This document shows, one piece after another, positions 32,784 to 43,103 of a stretch of DNA of 64,000 nt. Position 1 is the first letter of the stretch, and every line of letters starts with the position of its first letter. The translations under genes and the position numbers were made by a program. The stretch is from Heliocidaris tuberculata (Eukaryota; Echinodermata; Echinoidea; Camarodonta; Echinometridae): NCBI GenBank assembly GCA_025618425.1, contig CM046835.1, forward strand, positions 20,779,076 through 20,843,075. Direction: 5' to 3'. A model generated the notes under the pieces. It had not been told where the DNA came from. It saw nothing but the letters and a program-made list of their open reading frames with translations, and did not search any database.

Positions 32784-33595
32784 CATGACTTTTCGCTGCC
32801 GTTTTGCCAGGTTTAAAGAGCGACCTACTTCCTTCATCTAGAATGAGGACACGTCACCTGTATACGTTCAGATTCACGTAACATGTCATGACACCAAAAG
32901 CTTGGATTTATCACGCCTTCATGCTATCGCAGTCCTTAAGACCGGTGTATGAATGGCTTTTGAAATGAATTGCAAAATGACAAGATATGAAATTTTGAGA
33001 ATGTAAATTATTCTTATATGAGATCCCGAATAGTCACATTAACAGTTATATAAATCAATAGTCATATTAATATTCAGATTTACCTAATATGCATGCAGTG
33101 ACACCAAGGCCTTGAATCACCAGACGCTAAGGCCACCGCACACTTTACCACCAGTGCACGAATACCGTAGTTTTTTATATAAATTCCAATATGACAAGAT
33201 ATAGAAAGAGTAAATTATTCTAGATTGAGGTCCCGAATAGTCAAATTAATTACTGTAAATGCATAAAAGCGCAGTATTCTAAGCATACTGGTACATAGGG
33301 GGAAAAAGGCGCCAAATAGCCTATACATACTTGTCATTTATGACTTTTCGATACCGATTTTCCAAGTTTCAAGATTAAGAGCGACCAACATCTTTCATCT
33401 GAAATTAGAACAAGTCGTCACCTGTGTACGTTCCGATTAACGTAACATGTCACGACACCAAGGCCTGGATTCATCAAGCCTTCAGACCACAGTATACGAA
33501 CAGCTTCTGATATGAATAAATTGCATTATGACAAGATATGAAATCTTAAGAATGTAAATTATTCTTAGTTGAGGTCCCAAGTGATCATATTAAAA
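32784..33595. repeat. Three diverged tandem copies of a ~200-260-bp unit
   Basis: Copy 1 (about 32784-33045), copy 2 (about 33063-33250, shortened) and copy 3 (about 33339-33595) share TGACTTTTCG, AGAGCGACC, CGTAACATGTCA, GACACCAAGGCCT, ATGACAAGATATGAAAT, GTAAATTATTCT and GAGGTCCCGAATAGTC in order. The marker ATGACAAGATAT occurs at 32977, 33190 and 33528. No open frame is shared, so this is an old local duplication or a satellite remnant. Confidence 0.65.
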
Positions 33596-34200
33596 GTAAA
33601 AGCGAAATGGCGGGGTATTTTAAACCTTCAAGAAAAAGAAAAGGCTATCAGTCTCTCCATCTTTAATCCTACTTCACTGTCATACTAGTATTCCTTCTCA
33701 ATGTCTGTTTTTCTTATCAATGGAGATACTGATGTAATGATACTTTCCTATGTTTTTATTTGATTAACATAGGGTTGGCTTTCATTTTTTTTAATGGAAT
33801 ATATTTGTTATGCTGAATTATTCTACAGCTTAATATTTGGCGAGGAAGGGTGGAGGGTTTAAATTGAATTTGCTGGATAGTATTGTGATAATACAGGAAA
33901 GGATATCTTAATTTGAATATAATTTTTTTGATCTTTAAATAATTTGACGTTTTTCTGTATTTTATATTATCAGTTAGAATTTGTTGAACCCGAACTATAA
34001 CATTTACTTTTATGATTGACGATGGAACTAATTAATAATTTTAAAATTAGTTGTTGTCGTTTTTATGCTAATTGCCCTGCATGGACCATTAATCTGTTCA
34101 AGTCCTTGGCTTTTATTTTTAACCTGTTGTCTTTGTGCTGTTTATTGTCTTCTTCTAATATCAAAGTGTGATTAGTATTCCCTCTAATTGTTTAATTATC
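33596..34200. other. Intergenic stretch, nothing recognised
   Basis: AT-rich without recognisable structure. Confidence 0.45.
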
Positions 34201-34302
34201 AATACGGAGATTATCAACAATCTACTTTCACCTCTTTGTCAACGTCTCTTTCCTTCTCTATATCTCTGTCTTTCACCTCTCTGTCAAAATCTCTTTTCTT
34301 AC

Positions 34303-34338
<36 letters not shown>

Positions 34339-34640
34339 GTCAGAGTCCCTTTCCTTCTCTATCTCTATCATCTCTCTTATCTCTCTGTCAACGTCTCTTT
34401 CCTTTTCTTCTTTTTTCCCCCTCATTTTTCCTCCCCTCTGTCTTTCTTTTAAGTGTGTCATGTCTATTGCTGTCTCATTCCTTCTCTCCGTGGCACCCTC
34501 ACTCCCCCCCCCCCTCTCTCTCAGCCCCTATTCTTCTGACTTTCTCTCATTTTCTAGTATTTTTGTCCTTTCCTTTTTCATTCCTCTTTCACCCCCTCCC
34601 TCTCTCTCCCTCCATTATGATTGCTCTCTCCTAAGATTAA
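34201..34640. repeat. CT-rich tract with (CT)n core and repeated TCTGTCAA words
   Basis: Polypyrimidine sequence with (CT)n at 34308-34333. A ~60-bp unit containing CTCTGTCAA(C/A)GTCTCTTTCCTT recurs about four times between 34220 and 34405. The Ser/Leu-rich open frames are artefacts of composition. Confidence 0.75.
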
Positions 34641-35202
34641 TCAAATGGAATGGAATGTAAACTTCTTATGTCTTTTTTTTTAGTAATTGTAACTTTTTTT
34701 TTTTTCCTTTCAAAGCCATATTATTTTTTGGTTATCGTATACTCTGACCTACATTCCCAGAGAAAACGGGGGCACCGTGCTTTTTACGACTTAAATTCGC
34801 CATTCCCTACCCTCTCTCTCTCTGCACCCGGGACAAAAATAGCGCCGAAAAACATGAAAATTAATATGCGGCATGACATGAACTGTCGTAGGAAATGATT
34901 GTAGATGGATCGGGGACAAATCGATTCGAGTTTGATGTGTAAAATCCAGAGATTCGACGCCACAGGTCTGAGCAACAGACATGCCAGGCTGTGACTTCGT
35001 TTTTATTAACGCCGGGGGAGGCTGCTTTGTATTGAAAGGGAAAAAAAGGGAGAGAAAATGTTTTGTAAGACTATTTTTTGAAGAGGTATGTATGTTTTAT
35101 GTTAGCATGCGAAATGGATAATGAAAGGAAAATAGGGAAGGACTAGGAGAAATGGGGGAAATTAATGAGCAAACAGACAGGCAACAGAGGGCCGGAGAAT
35201 GT
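34641..35202. other. Intergenic stretch, nothing recognised
   Basis: No coding or repeat structure recognised apart from short T-runs. Confidence 0.45.
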
Positions 35203-35661
35203 TTAAAGGTAAAATGTTTAGTTCTGGTAAGCCCTCAAAAACTTTTCGTCAGATTTATTGGATTTTTGTTGAAAAATACTAGCAATTCAAAGATGGTGTG
35301 AAGATTTCACGTCCTAAAGTGGCAAAAAACAAACGAGAGGCAAATAATAATTTAGGTGCCGGGTCAGGGATATAATCTCCCCCAAACTTCAGCGTGCACT
35401 ATACACACGCGTTCGAAACAGTGACACACATACTATCTCCGTGCGAAGCCTCGAGAGCATGCGGGGAGCCGTCGGGGTGGAAAGGTCCTAGCGTTCCTTA
35501 CATATATTTACGGTGAAAATCACCAGAAATCATTGATGGAATACCAAATTATCTCATACAAACATCTTTTGATATATCGGGGAAAAACATGACTCTATAT
35601 TTAACACGTTTCTTTCCAATTTCTTTTTTGCTACCAAAACAGTACTGTACATGAGCTTTAA
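35203..35661 (+). mobile_element. TTAA-bounded element, family 2, uninterrupted copy
   Basis: Begins TTAAAGGTAAAATGTTTAGT (TTAA 35203-35206), continues TTCTGGTAAGCCCTCAAAAA, and ends ACAGTACTGTACATGAGCTTTAA (TTAA 35658-35661). It is the inverse of 16327-18249 minus that copy's 1.4-kb insertion. At 459 bp it gives the family's empty-site structure. Non-coding. Confidence 0.65.
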
Positions 35662-36013
35662 AGAAAATCAATGTTAGTTTGAGGAACTGTATGTTAACAT
35701 TCAACATTGGCAAAGAAAGAAGCTAGGAAAGGAAAGGAGAAATGGGAGAAGTTATGAGGAAAAAAAAGGCAGCATGAGGGCTTGAGGATACTGTGAGAAA
35801 ACAATTAATGTTACTCCACGGAATGAGATTGAATGTTTTCAGGACGGAGCAGAGGGATGTATGGACATGATGGAAGGTTTATGTAATCAAGAAAAACTAC
35901 TAGTCTAGATATACAGGGTAACAAAAGGTATACACCAGTGTAAAACATTCTCAGATGACTGTATTTCATTTCAAAATAAAGGAATGTCGCTATAAAACAA
36001 AATAAGGAAAAAT

Positions 36014-36045
<32 letters not shown>

Positions 36046-36126
36046 GGAAGTTAGTATAAGAATGGGTGGGATATTGATGAACAGAGAAATCCAGGTACCG
36101 AGGGCTGGAAGGTTCTTGAAGAAAAG
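35662..36126. other. Intergenic stretch with (GA)n
   Basis: A (GA)n run lies at 36019-36045. Nothing else was recognised. Confidence 0.5.
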
Positions 36127-36257
36127 CAGCGTTCACACAAAGGAACCATGGAATTCAAAGATGCAACTTAGGATACAAGGTTCACACCAAGGAATTCAAA
36201 GATGCAACGTAGGATGCAACGTTCACACCAAGAAATTCAAAGATGCAATATAGGATG
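36127..36257. repeat. ~41-bp minisatellite, three units
   Basis: Three units carry CAGCGTTCACAC, GTTCACACCAAGGAATTCAA or GTTCACACCAAGAAATTCAA, each followed by AGATGCAA and TAGGAT. The first unit has a short insertion. Confidence 0.8.
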
Positions 36258-38479
36258 CTGGAGGGAATACAGTTGATATAGAATTAAACAAAACACGCAT
36301 GCCAAGCTGGAAATATCGGATACTTGCAGTATGAAAAAAAAAATAATATGATACAATGTATAGAAGCTTTCCAAAAACATGGTGAATGGGTCAGAATGTG
36401 CCAACAAGATTACCAAAAAGGACGAGGGAAATGTGGTGACGAACCATAAAGAAGGCGACTACCTATTTTGTAATTTGCTGACAGGCGCACAATACTATCA
36501 CTTTGCAGACGGAGATTGTTTTTATCGCCTACCATCCCATTCAAAGATCTACATTTTCAGCTCTTTTTTTTTTAAGTAGAAAGGATGTGGCGGTCGTAAT
36601 TCGCCTTGAAAATGTCATTCGACACCCACTTTAACTCCCCACAAACAAACACGATTAGAGGAAAATATTAAAGCCCGCGCAATGACGTGAAAATGAACCT
36701 TTAGCCAGCCGCCCAGCTGCTGTCGAAGATGTAGGCTGACCGATGTATACATGCATAATACATCGCGCTTCTCTTCGCCATCAAGCCCTTCAACGAGAGG
36801 TTAAATGTTTACAGGAATATAGAATCATTTGGGGAGGGTGTGAATTTGTTTACCTTTCTGCAGACGACCAATCACGACATATTAACGATAACACGGATCG
36901 TTTTAAAACGATTGCAGTATAAATATACGACTGTTGTAGTTTCACTTAGGCATTGTCGTGAGTCAGAGTCTGGAAATTTAGGTTATGGATTAAATGAAAA
37001 GGTAAATAGTGATTATTGGACAAATATGGAGTGATGGAACACAAACATCCCCTCCCCCTCTCTCCTTAACTGCCAGCCGTGTGATGCAAGTTGTTTGCAA
37101 TCGAAGAATTCACTTCAGACCTCTTCTCTGTCTTTAACGATGCTTTCATATCATTTTCATGCCCTATAAACCTGAATGAGACTTTTAAAAATGTCTTTGA
37201 AATATACATAACAATAAAATCGGAATGCACAATATGTACTTTTTATATTTCATTTCAATTTGCTATATATTCTTTTCTCTTTTTTCGGGGGGGGGGGGTG
37301 GCTGCAAAATATGTAAGTCTTTTCTCCCGATATTAAATTCATCGTTTTCCTCTTCAAGGTAAACGTGAAATTTGCCTGGTTGTGTTTAGCGTACAAGTGA
37401 TAAGGCATTCAGCTTCCATGAAAACAAGAGAAAAGTAAAGAAAAAAAAAATCATATTTTGATACACTTTCTCAGATCACAGCATGCACAACTTTCCATTA
37501 AATTACGAATTTGCTGTTGAGTATAGCAGTGAAACGCTGACGAATACAATTATATATTTGGCATCATGAACTTTCCATGAGGAGCATGCCTTTGCAATCG
37601 CGTGTCTCATTATACCAAATTTGATATTTTTCCAAGGACTGAAGAATACAAAGCGAGAAACATCGATAACTGTACTTCGATAGTCTTTATGTTGTATACG
37701 AATATATGAATATAAAATGACGCTCGTCCAGTTGATTAAGTGTTTTGTTTTTGTGCATTTTCTTTCTTTTTTTTAATTTCATTTCGTTCCGAGGAAATGA
37801 GAAGCTTGGGAATAATCATCGTAAAAACTGAAATTTGATTATTGGCTCTGAAAAATGATATATTCCTCTCTTGGCCTCAGAATATCAAAAATTTACGATG
37901 TATACTGTCCCGGCTATTTTAGATTTCTTGTGAATATATTCAGCAGATTTCATACCAATTTGTTTACGATTGGTAGCGATTGATGAGCATTTTAAAATTG
38001 TTTGATTGCACACCCGTGCTCACTTCACATCTAATACCGAATGGTACAATGCCCACTCCATGATGGAAAAATCAAGAGAACCTCATCAGTGATGGCACGA
38101 AGTATTGTAGTGAAAGCAGAAACATCAAAGAAACCACCTTAATAATTTTAGATGAAAATCGACAAAATAATAATCAGAAAGTTGTTATTTCTTAAAAGTC
38201 GAGATCTCACTAAATAAAGTGTTGAAGTCTGACGTTGACAAATCAGTCATTTCAGTGAATTATGCCCTCTCCCGTTGGTTTCTGAAATGAAAGGGTCATA
38301 AATTTTCCATTATCTTTATAAAAGAAACATTTTGCTTGTCTATTTGCTCAATGTGATTTATATGTGGAACGTCATGTTCTTGCATGCCCTCCTAGTAATT
38401 TTGAAGATTTATGTTTTTAGCTTTCCATTAATCATAATTGTTATAAAGAGACAGCGGGTGCATGGGGCATGCCTTGGGG
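36258..38479. other. Intergenic stretch without recognised genes
   Basis: A G-run lies at 37287-37297. Short open frames (for example 36379-36579, 37091-37336) show no domain or splice context. Nothing else was recognised. Confidence 0.45.
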
Positions 38480-38545
38480 TAGAGAGAAAGAGAGTGAGAG
38501 ATGGGAGAGATGGAGAGAGAGAGGGGGGGGGAGAGAGAGAGAGAT

Positions 38546-38586
<41 letters not shown>

Positions 38587-38600
38587 GAAAGAGAGAGAGC
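38480..38600. repeat. (GA)n/G-rich tract
   Basis: Purine tract with (GA)n blocks, a short G-run at 38522-38529 and interspersed TGGGAGAG. Confidence 0.9.
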
Positions 38601-38979
38601 AGGTTTCAAAAGAAACACTTGAGGCAAAGAAGAGGCGATGGAGGAACAGAGTGGGCAGTGTGTTATGAATACCTAATTATTTTGTAAGCTAAAACTTGGT
38701 ACTGCTTTGTCTAAATTCAAAAAGAGCTATGAGCGTTTCGTTGGTTACAAACGACTGTACGCGTAGACATTAACAATAATGGAATATAAAAAAGATTTGA
38801 ATAGGAAGGAGAAAGAAGAAGAGCACAAAATAGGAAAACGATGAAGAAGAAGTGAAAGTGATAAAGGAAAACGAATTAATATGAAAATTAACAAAGATTA
38901 ATCACGAAGAAAATAAAACAATTTGCTCGACAGAACGCCCAGTACAGATCTTGATTGACATAAAACAATTGCTCATTTA
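38601..38979. other. Intergenic stretch, nothing recognised
   Basis: AT- and A-rich sequence; no structure recognised. Confidence 0.45.
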
Positions 38980-39174
38980 ACCTTACATCAGAGAGAAAAA
39001 AAATTAAGAACAAATTTCATAGGACATACAAAAAGCGTTGTCCAATATGAAAAACATTGTAATTTAGGACAAATGCCTACCCAAACGAACTTGCGCACTT
39101 GGACTTGAACCCATGTCATCTGTTCGTTTCAAAGACCAGCTCTCTCAATCCACTGAGCTACACCATCTCCTCAT
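38980..39174 (-). mobile_element. tRNA-derived SINE (minus strand)
   Basis: On the minus strand the 5' head reads GGAGATGGTGTAGCTCAGTG. Box A TAGCTCAGTGG is at 39150-39160 and box B GGTTCAAGTCC at 39101-39111, at tRNA-like spacing. The sequence after box B does not pair with the 5' end, so an intact acceptor stem is missing and a functional tRNA is unlikely. The body runs to a T/A-rich end near 38990. Internal pol III promoter boxes are the only regulatory element. Confidence 0.65.
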
Positions 39175-39523
39175 GACTAATACTTTAATGAACACCGTAC
39201 CTTTAAATGAGATCAATTTCCACATCTTCCCCAATATGACTAAGTGGCCAGCTAGTTGCTAGATTATTTTACACTTTACCATGAGTGGAGCTAGGTGTGC
39301 AGGAAACCCACAGGGTTGTAATTGAGAGCAGTTTCATTGTCGAATAAGACACTTTTTAAAAAGTTCATCCCCATGTCGGGTGACAGTGCATTCGGTGCAT
39401 GGAGGTTCTGTCACGAAGTAGAAGATAATAGTTTGAAGGGTCTTTCTATCGCCAGGTGATATTTACATTTCTTTATTTTTTCTGTCTTCCTTACTCTCTC
39501 TCTCTCTCCCTCCCTCCCTCTCT
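39175..39523. other. Spacer with CT-rich end
   Basis: No gene. A CT-rich stretch lies at about 39492-39525. Confidence 0.45.
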
Positions 39524-39606
39524 CTTGTTAAAATTGTATTTAAAATGCACCCCGTTAGTAGAGATTAAAAATCTCTGCTAACGAGGGTGCATTTAGTATT
39601 AACAAG
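39524..39606. repeat. 83-bp hairpin (foldback)
   Basis: CTTGTTAA at the left and TTAACAAG at the right. The inner arms AAATGCACCCCGTTAGTAGA and TCTGCTAACGAGGGTGCATT pair around a short A-rich loop at 39564-39570. It has the structure of a tiny MITE. Confidence 0.75.
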
Positions 39607-40861
39607 ATTTTCACAAGAACCCCACCCTCTTGTCAGACTTAACTTTTATTTCGCCACCTCCTCTATTCTTACGTAAAATAAAAACCTTTCTTTAAGAATA
39701 ATTCTTATAATTTCAAAATACCGCATTCCACGTGAGATAAGAAAGCTCAACGACTCGTATTTCTTTATAATTTGCTTCTCGATCGCCTTAATTTTTATGA
39801 TTTTATGATTTTTATTTTATTTTAGGAAGAAGAAAAACTTTTGAGGAGAAAAAACAAATTGAGCGTAAAAAAAAATTGCATACAGTTGTTGGAATGATTG
39901 ATGATTAATGATCTCTCTAAAAAAATATTTCTATATTTGAGGACCATAAATTCAAATCAATGATGCTAGGGTATATAACGAATTTATCAAGAAGCAAGGG
40001 AAATAGCAGCTTTTAGTAGTCTTGAAAGAGTTATTAATTGTATTTGCATGTATTTATGTACCTTTTTATTTAATGATTCTCACATGAAATCATCTTGCTC
40101 ATCGTCGTGGCCTATGTTTATTGAATTTCCGTTCTCGTTGTAGGACTAGTAAACACCTTTTCTTCGAATCATTATCGACTATAATTGTAGATCAGATTGA
40201 ATTATTGGCAAGTCGTCTAATAAATGGGTGACTGATAGCCACTTTGGACCCATATGATTATTTTGGGATTGATTTCGTCTTCAAAAGTAACTGGTCAGAA
40301 TGATTAAAAAATCATTGATTTTGTGACAAAATTACTATCGCCACCCAATAATTAAACGGCATACTAGAAAACTACAGTCTTCACAGATGAACACTGCAAC
40401 ACCTATAACTGTGTCAAAATCTTATGATGTTTACAAAATTTTGTGCAAAAGGGGTACATAAACTTTAAGCTTGATTTTTTTTTCATATTTAAATCGCGTA
40501 TAAATGCACCATATATGATGCAACACAAGTATCACATTTCCTGCCATAGTTTACCTCCCCAATTTGCATATTTTAGAATAAAACACGGGATAAAATTCAT
40601 AATAATTAAATCAGCGGAGCGACGAATGTAGTACAAGGCCTTAGGGCATGACCGACTTTGGATAGATTTTGTTCTCTATGGTTTCTTCCATCTAGGGTTC
40701 TAACTCGCACTTGGAGGTCATCTTAAACGGTATCCTCAAAACAACATGCTTAAAAATGGAAACACTTTCCGCTCTTCGCTTTGGATGGAAGAAAAGACGT
40801 CACGATTTTGTAGAGACGCGAGAGAGGAATTAGGGAGGGGATATGATGAGAATAACAGAGA

Positions 40862-40903
<42 letters not shown>

Positions 40904-40992
40904 ACTTGGAGAGTAGAAGAGAAAAATAGGGAGAGAACAGAGAGTAAAAGGAAGGACAGAAAATTACAGAGAGATGTCGAAAAAGACAACCA
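39607..40992. other. Intergenic stretch with one (GA)n tract
   Basis: (GA)n lies at 40856-40899. Nothing else was recognised. Confidence 0.45.
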
Positions 40993-41405
40993 GGGTTACA
41001 CCAGAACCGAATTCTCCCGAATAAATTCGGACCGATTCTGCCCGAATATGGCCTGAATCGGATGGATTCGGTTGATTCGGAACTTATTCGTCTCTGATTC
41101 GGGGAGCTCCCCGAATCAGAGACGAATAGGTCCCGAATAGGTCCCGAATCAAGCAGAATCGCCAAGAATTGACCCGAATCGATTTTGGGCATCCCGAATA
41201 AAGTCAAATGGCAATCCGAATAGAGGCCAGAATCGAGCCAAATGTGACCAGAATTGAGCCCAATATGGCCCGAATTCCCCGATTACACCCGAATAATGAC
41301 CCGAATGTCGACCCGAATCGGGACGAATATGGCCGAATGCGCCGAATTCGCCATAGAATCGTTGGATTTTGGCCAAATTTGGACCCGAATTATAGCCGAA
41401 TTCAA
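40993..41405. repeat. CCGAAT-rich 5' flank of the Harbinger element, with palindrome
   Basis: About 400 bp with more than 25 occurrences of CCGAAT or its inverse ATTCGG, at irregular spacings of roughly 10-20 bp. It contains a perfect 44-bp palindrome at 41085-41128, centred on GGGGAGCTCCCC. The region directly precedes the transposase gene and probably forms its subterminal transposase-binding region and leader. A possible left end is GGTTACACCAGAAC at about 40994, loosely inverse to GGTTACAAGAAAC read on the minus strand from 45272. Confidence 0.55.
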
Positions 41406-41491
41406 AAAACATGATTTTCCCGGAGGTATATATGGGTGTGCAGGAGCTGTGTGCATCTCACATGCACCTTGCCATTCGACCTGTGCACACC

Positions 41492-42771
41492 ATGGAAAAT
41501 CACGATCTTCTCATCGCTACCCAACTGCTGCTGGATGATGATATTTTGCAAAACGAGGCAATTGCAAAAGATATGTCTAAAGACAGTGACATCGATATCA
41601 GCGATGGCGGTGACGATGATGCACCAGCAGGTCGGCGCAAACGAAGATGGTGGGTCCGCCCCTGGATCGAACGACGAGCGGAGTATGGCCAATACAACGC
41701 ACTGATGCGGGAACTCGAGCACGAAGACGTCCAATCGTTCCAGAACTTCTTGCGGTTTTACCCAGATCAGTTCGAAGAGATCCTTGCCAGGGTTGGTCCA
41801 ACAATCACAAAGAGAAGAACCAACTACCGAGAACCATTAGCGCCTGGTTTGAAGCTGGCGCTGGTCCTCCGACACTTTGCATCAGGGGACAGCTACAAGA
41901 GCTTGATGTATGCCTTCCGTGTCTCCAAGTCATCCATCGTCAACATGGTGCCAGATGTAGCCGAGGCGATCATCAAGGAATATGGTGATGAGTTGGTCAG
42001 CGCTCCCACCACACCAGAAGGATGGAAGGCCCTGGCAGACGGGTTTCTGCGGCGTTGGAACCTTCCACACTGCGTCGGTGCTATCGACGGGAAACATGTT
42101 GCCATAAAATGTCCGAGAGGTGGCGGTTCGGTGTATTACAACTACAAGGGGTACCATTCCATTATCCTTGATCCTTGGTTGATGTTGGGGTGAACGGATC
42201 AGCGTCCGACTGCCAAGTATTCAACAGCTCCGAGCTGAAAGAGGCGATAGAAGATGATACTATTGGCTTCCCAGATCCAGACCCTCTTCCCGATGACAAC
42301 GTCGACATGCCCTACTTCCTGGTCGGTGACGACGCTTTCCCGCTACGTACCTGGCTGATGAAACCCTTCTCCAGAAGACAGCTAGGTAACGACGAGCGCA
42401 TATTCAACTACCGCCTTTCAAGGGGAAGGCGGGTCATCGAGAACGCCTTCGGTATCCTGGCCAACCGGTTCCAAGTTCTGCTAACAACCATGCGCCAGTC
42501 TCCAGAAACTGTGACCAAGATAGTCCTCGCATGTGTCTGCCTTCACAACCTCCTGAGATCCGGTCAGAACGGACCACCACCAGGCGTCGACTTGGAAGAC
42601 GAGCAGCACAACGTCATCCCTGGCCAGTGGAGAGAAGAAGCACAGATGGAAGACCTCCAGACTGTGACGGGGAACAGAACAACAAAGGAGGCGAAACGCC
42701 AGCGCTTGACATTGAAGCACTACTTCATGTCAGAAGCTGGAGCGGTAGAGTGGCAGCAGCAGATGATTTGA
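41492..42771 (+). pseudogene. PIF/Harbinger (HARBI1-like) transposase, frame-broken
   Basis: DDE transposase of the PIF/Harbinger superfamily (DDE_Tnp_4 type), split over two frames. Frame 1 from ATG 41492 (good context, CACACCATGG) has an acidic N-terminus, RRKRRWWVRPW (48-58), FLRFYPDQFEEIL, a helix-turn-helix-like FRVSKSSIVNMV (142-153), GAIDGKHVAIKCP (first catalytic D, about residue 199) and YNYKGYHSIIL. It then runs out of register. Frame 2 resumes at VDVGVNGSASDCQVF (about 42180), then PYFLVGDDAFPL, FNYRLSRGRRVIENAFGILA (catalytic E) and CLHNLL, with a stop at 42769-42771. In relatives about 10-13 residues normally lie between HSIIL and VDVG, so a deletion of roughly 35 bp with a frame change is likely. 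All three catalytic blocks survive. No Myb/SANT partner gene was seen. GC content is higher than in the flanks. Confidence 0.88.
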
Positions 42772-43103
42772 AAGAAAGAAAAAAGATACAAAAATAAAAA
42801 GGACTTGGAATGAAAGTCAGGAACCGAGACGATTGTGCCGAGGTTCAATTTTCGCTCTAACCCCAAGGGTTTGTGAAACACAACAAAGCCCCAGATATGT
42901 TGTAATTAAATATATATTATCAACATTCTTTTCATTGCTTATTTTTCTTTTCATATGTCTTTAAGCCTTATTCTATTTTAAAGTGACATGTACTTTATAA
43001 ATACAATTTCAATCATAATAAACAAGTTAAAACATTGATCTATGCACATAGGCAATTATGCAAATTAGCCTAACTGGTTTCAATTGGATCAAGTTGGGCA
43101 ACT
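42772..43103. other. Harbinger 3' flank, left part
   Basis: AT-rich 3' region after the transposase stop. AACTGGTTTCAATTGG and AAGTTGGGCAACT at 43073-43103 belong to the CAGTTG/CAACTG motif cluster that resumes at 44985, beyond the inserted element. Confidence 0.5.

Noticed and set aside
39095..39174. A functional tRNA gene on the minus strand
   Set aside because: Box A and box B are good, but the 5' end has no complementary 3' acceptor strand and no plausible anticodon stem. A SINE head fits better.
41208..41414. Plus-strand frame with repeated RIEPN/DPN-like peptide
   Set aside because: It reflects the CCGAAT-rich DNA motif cluster beside the transposase and not a protein repeat; it is open by composition.
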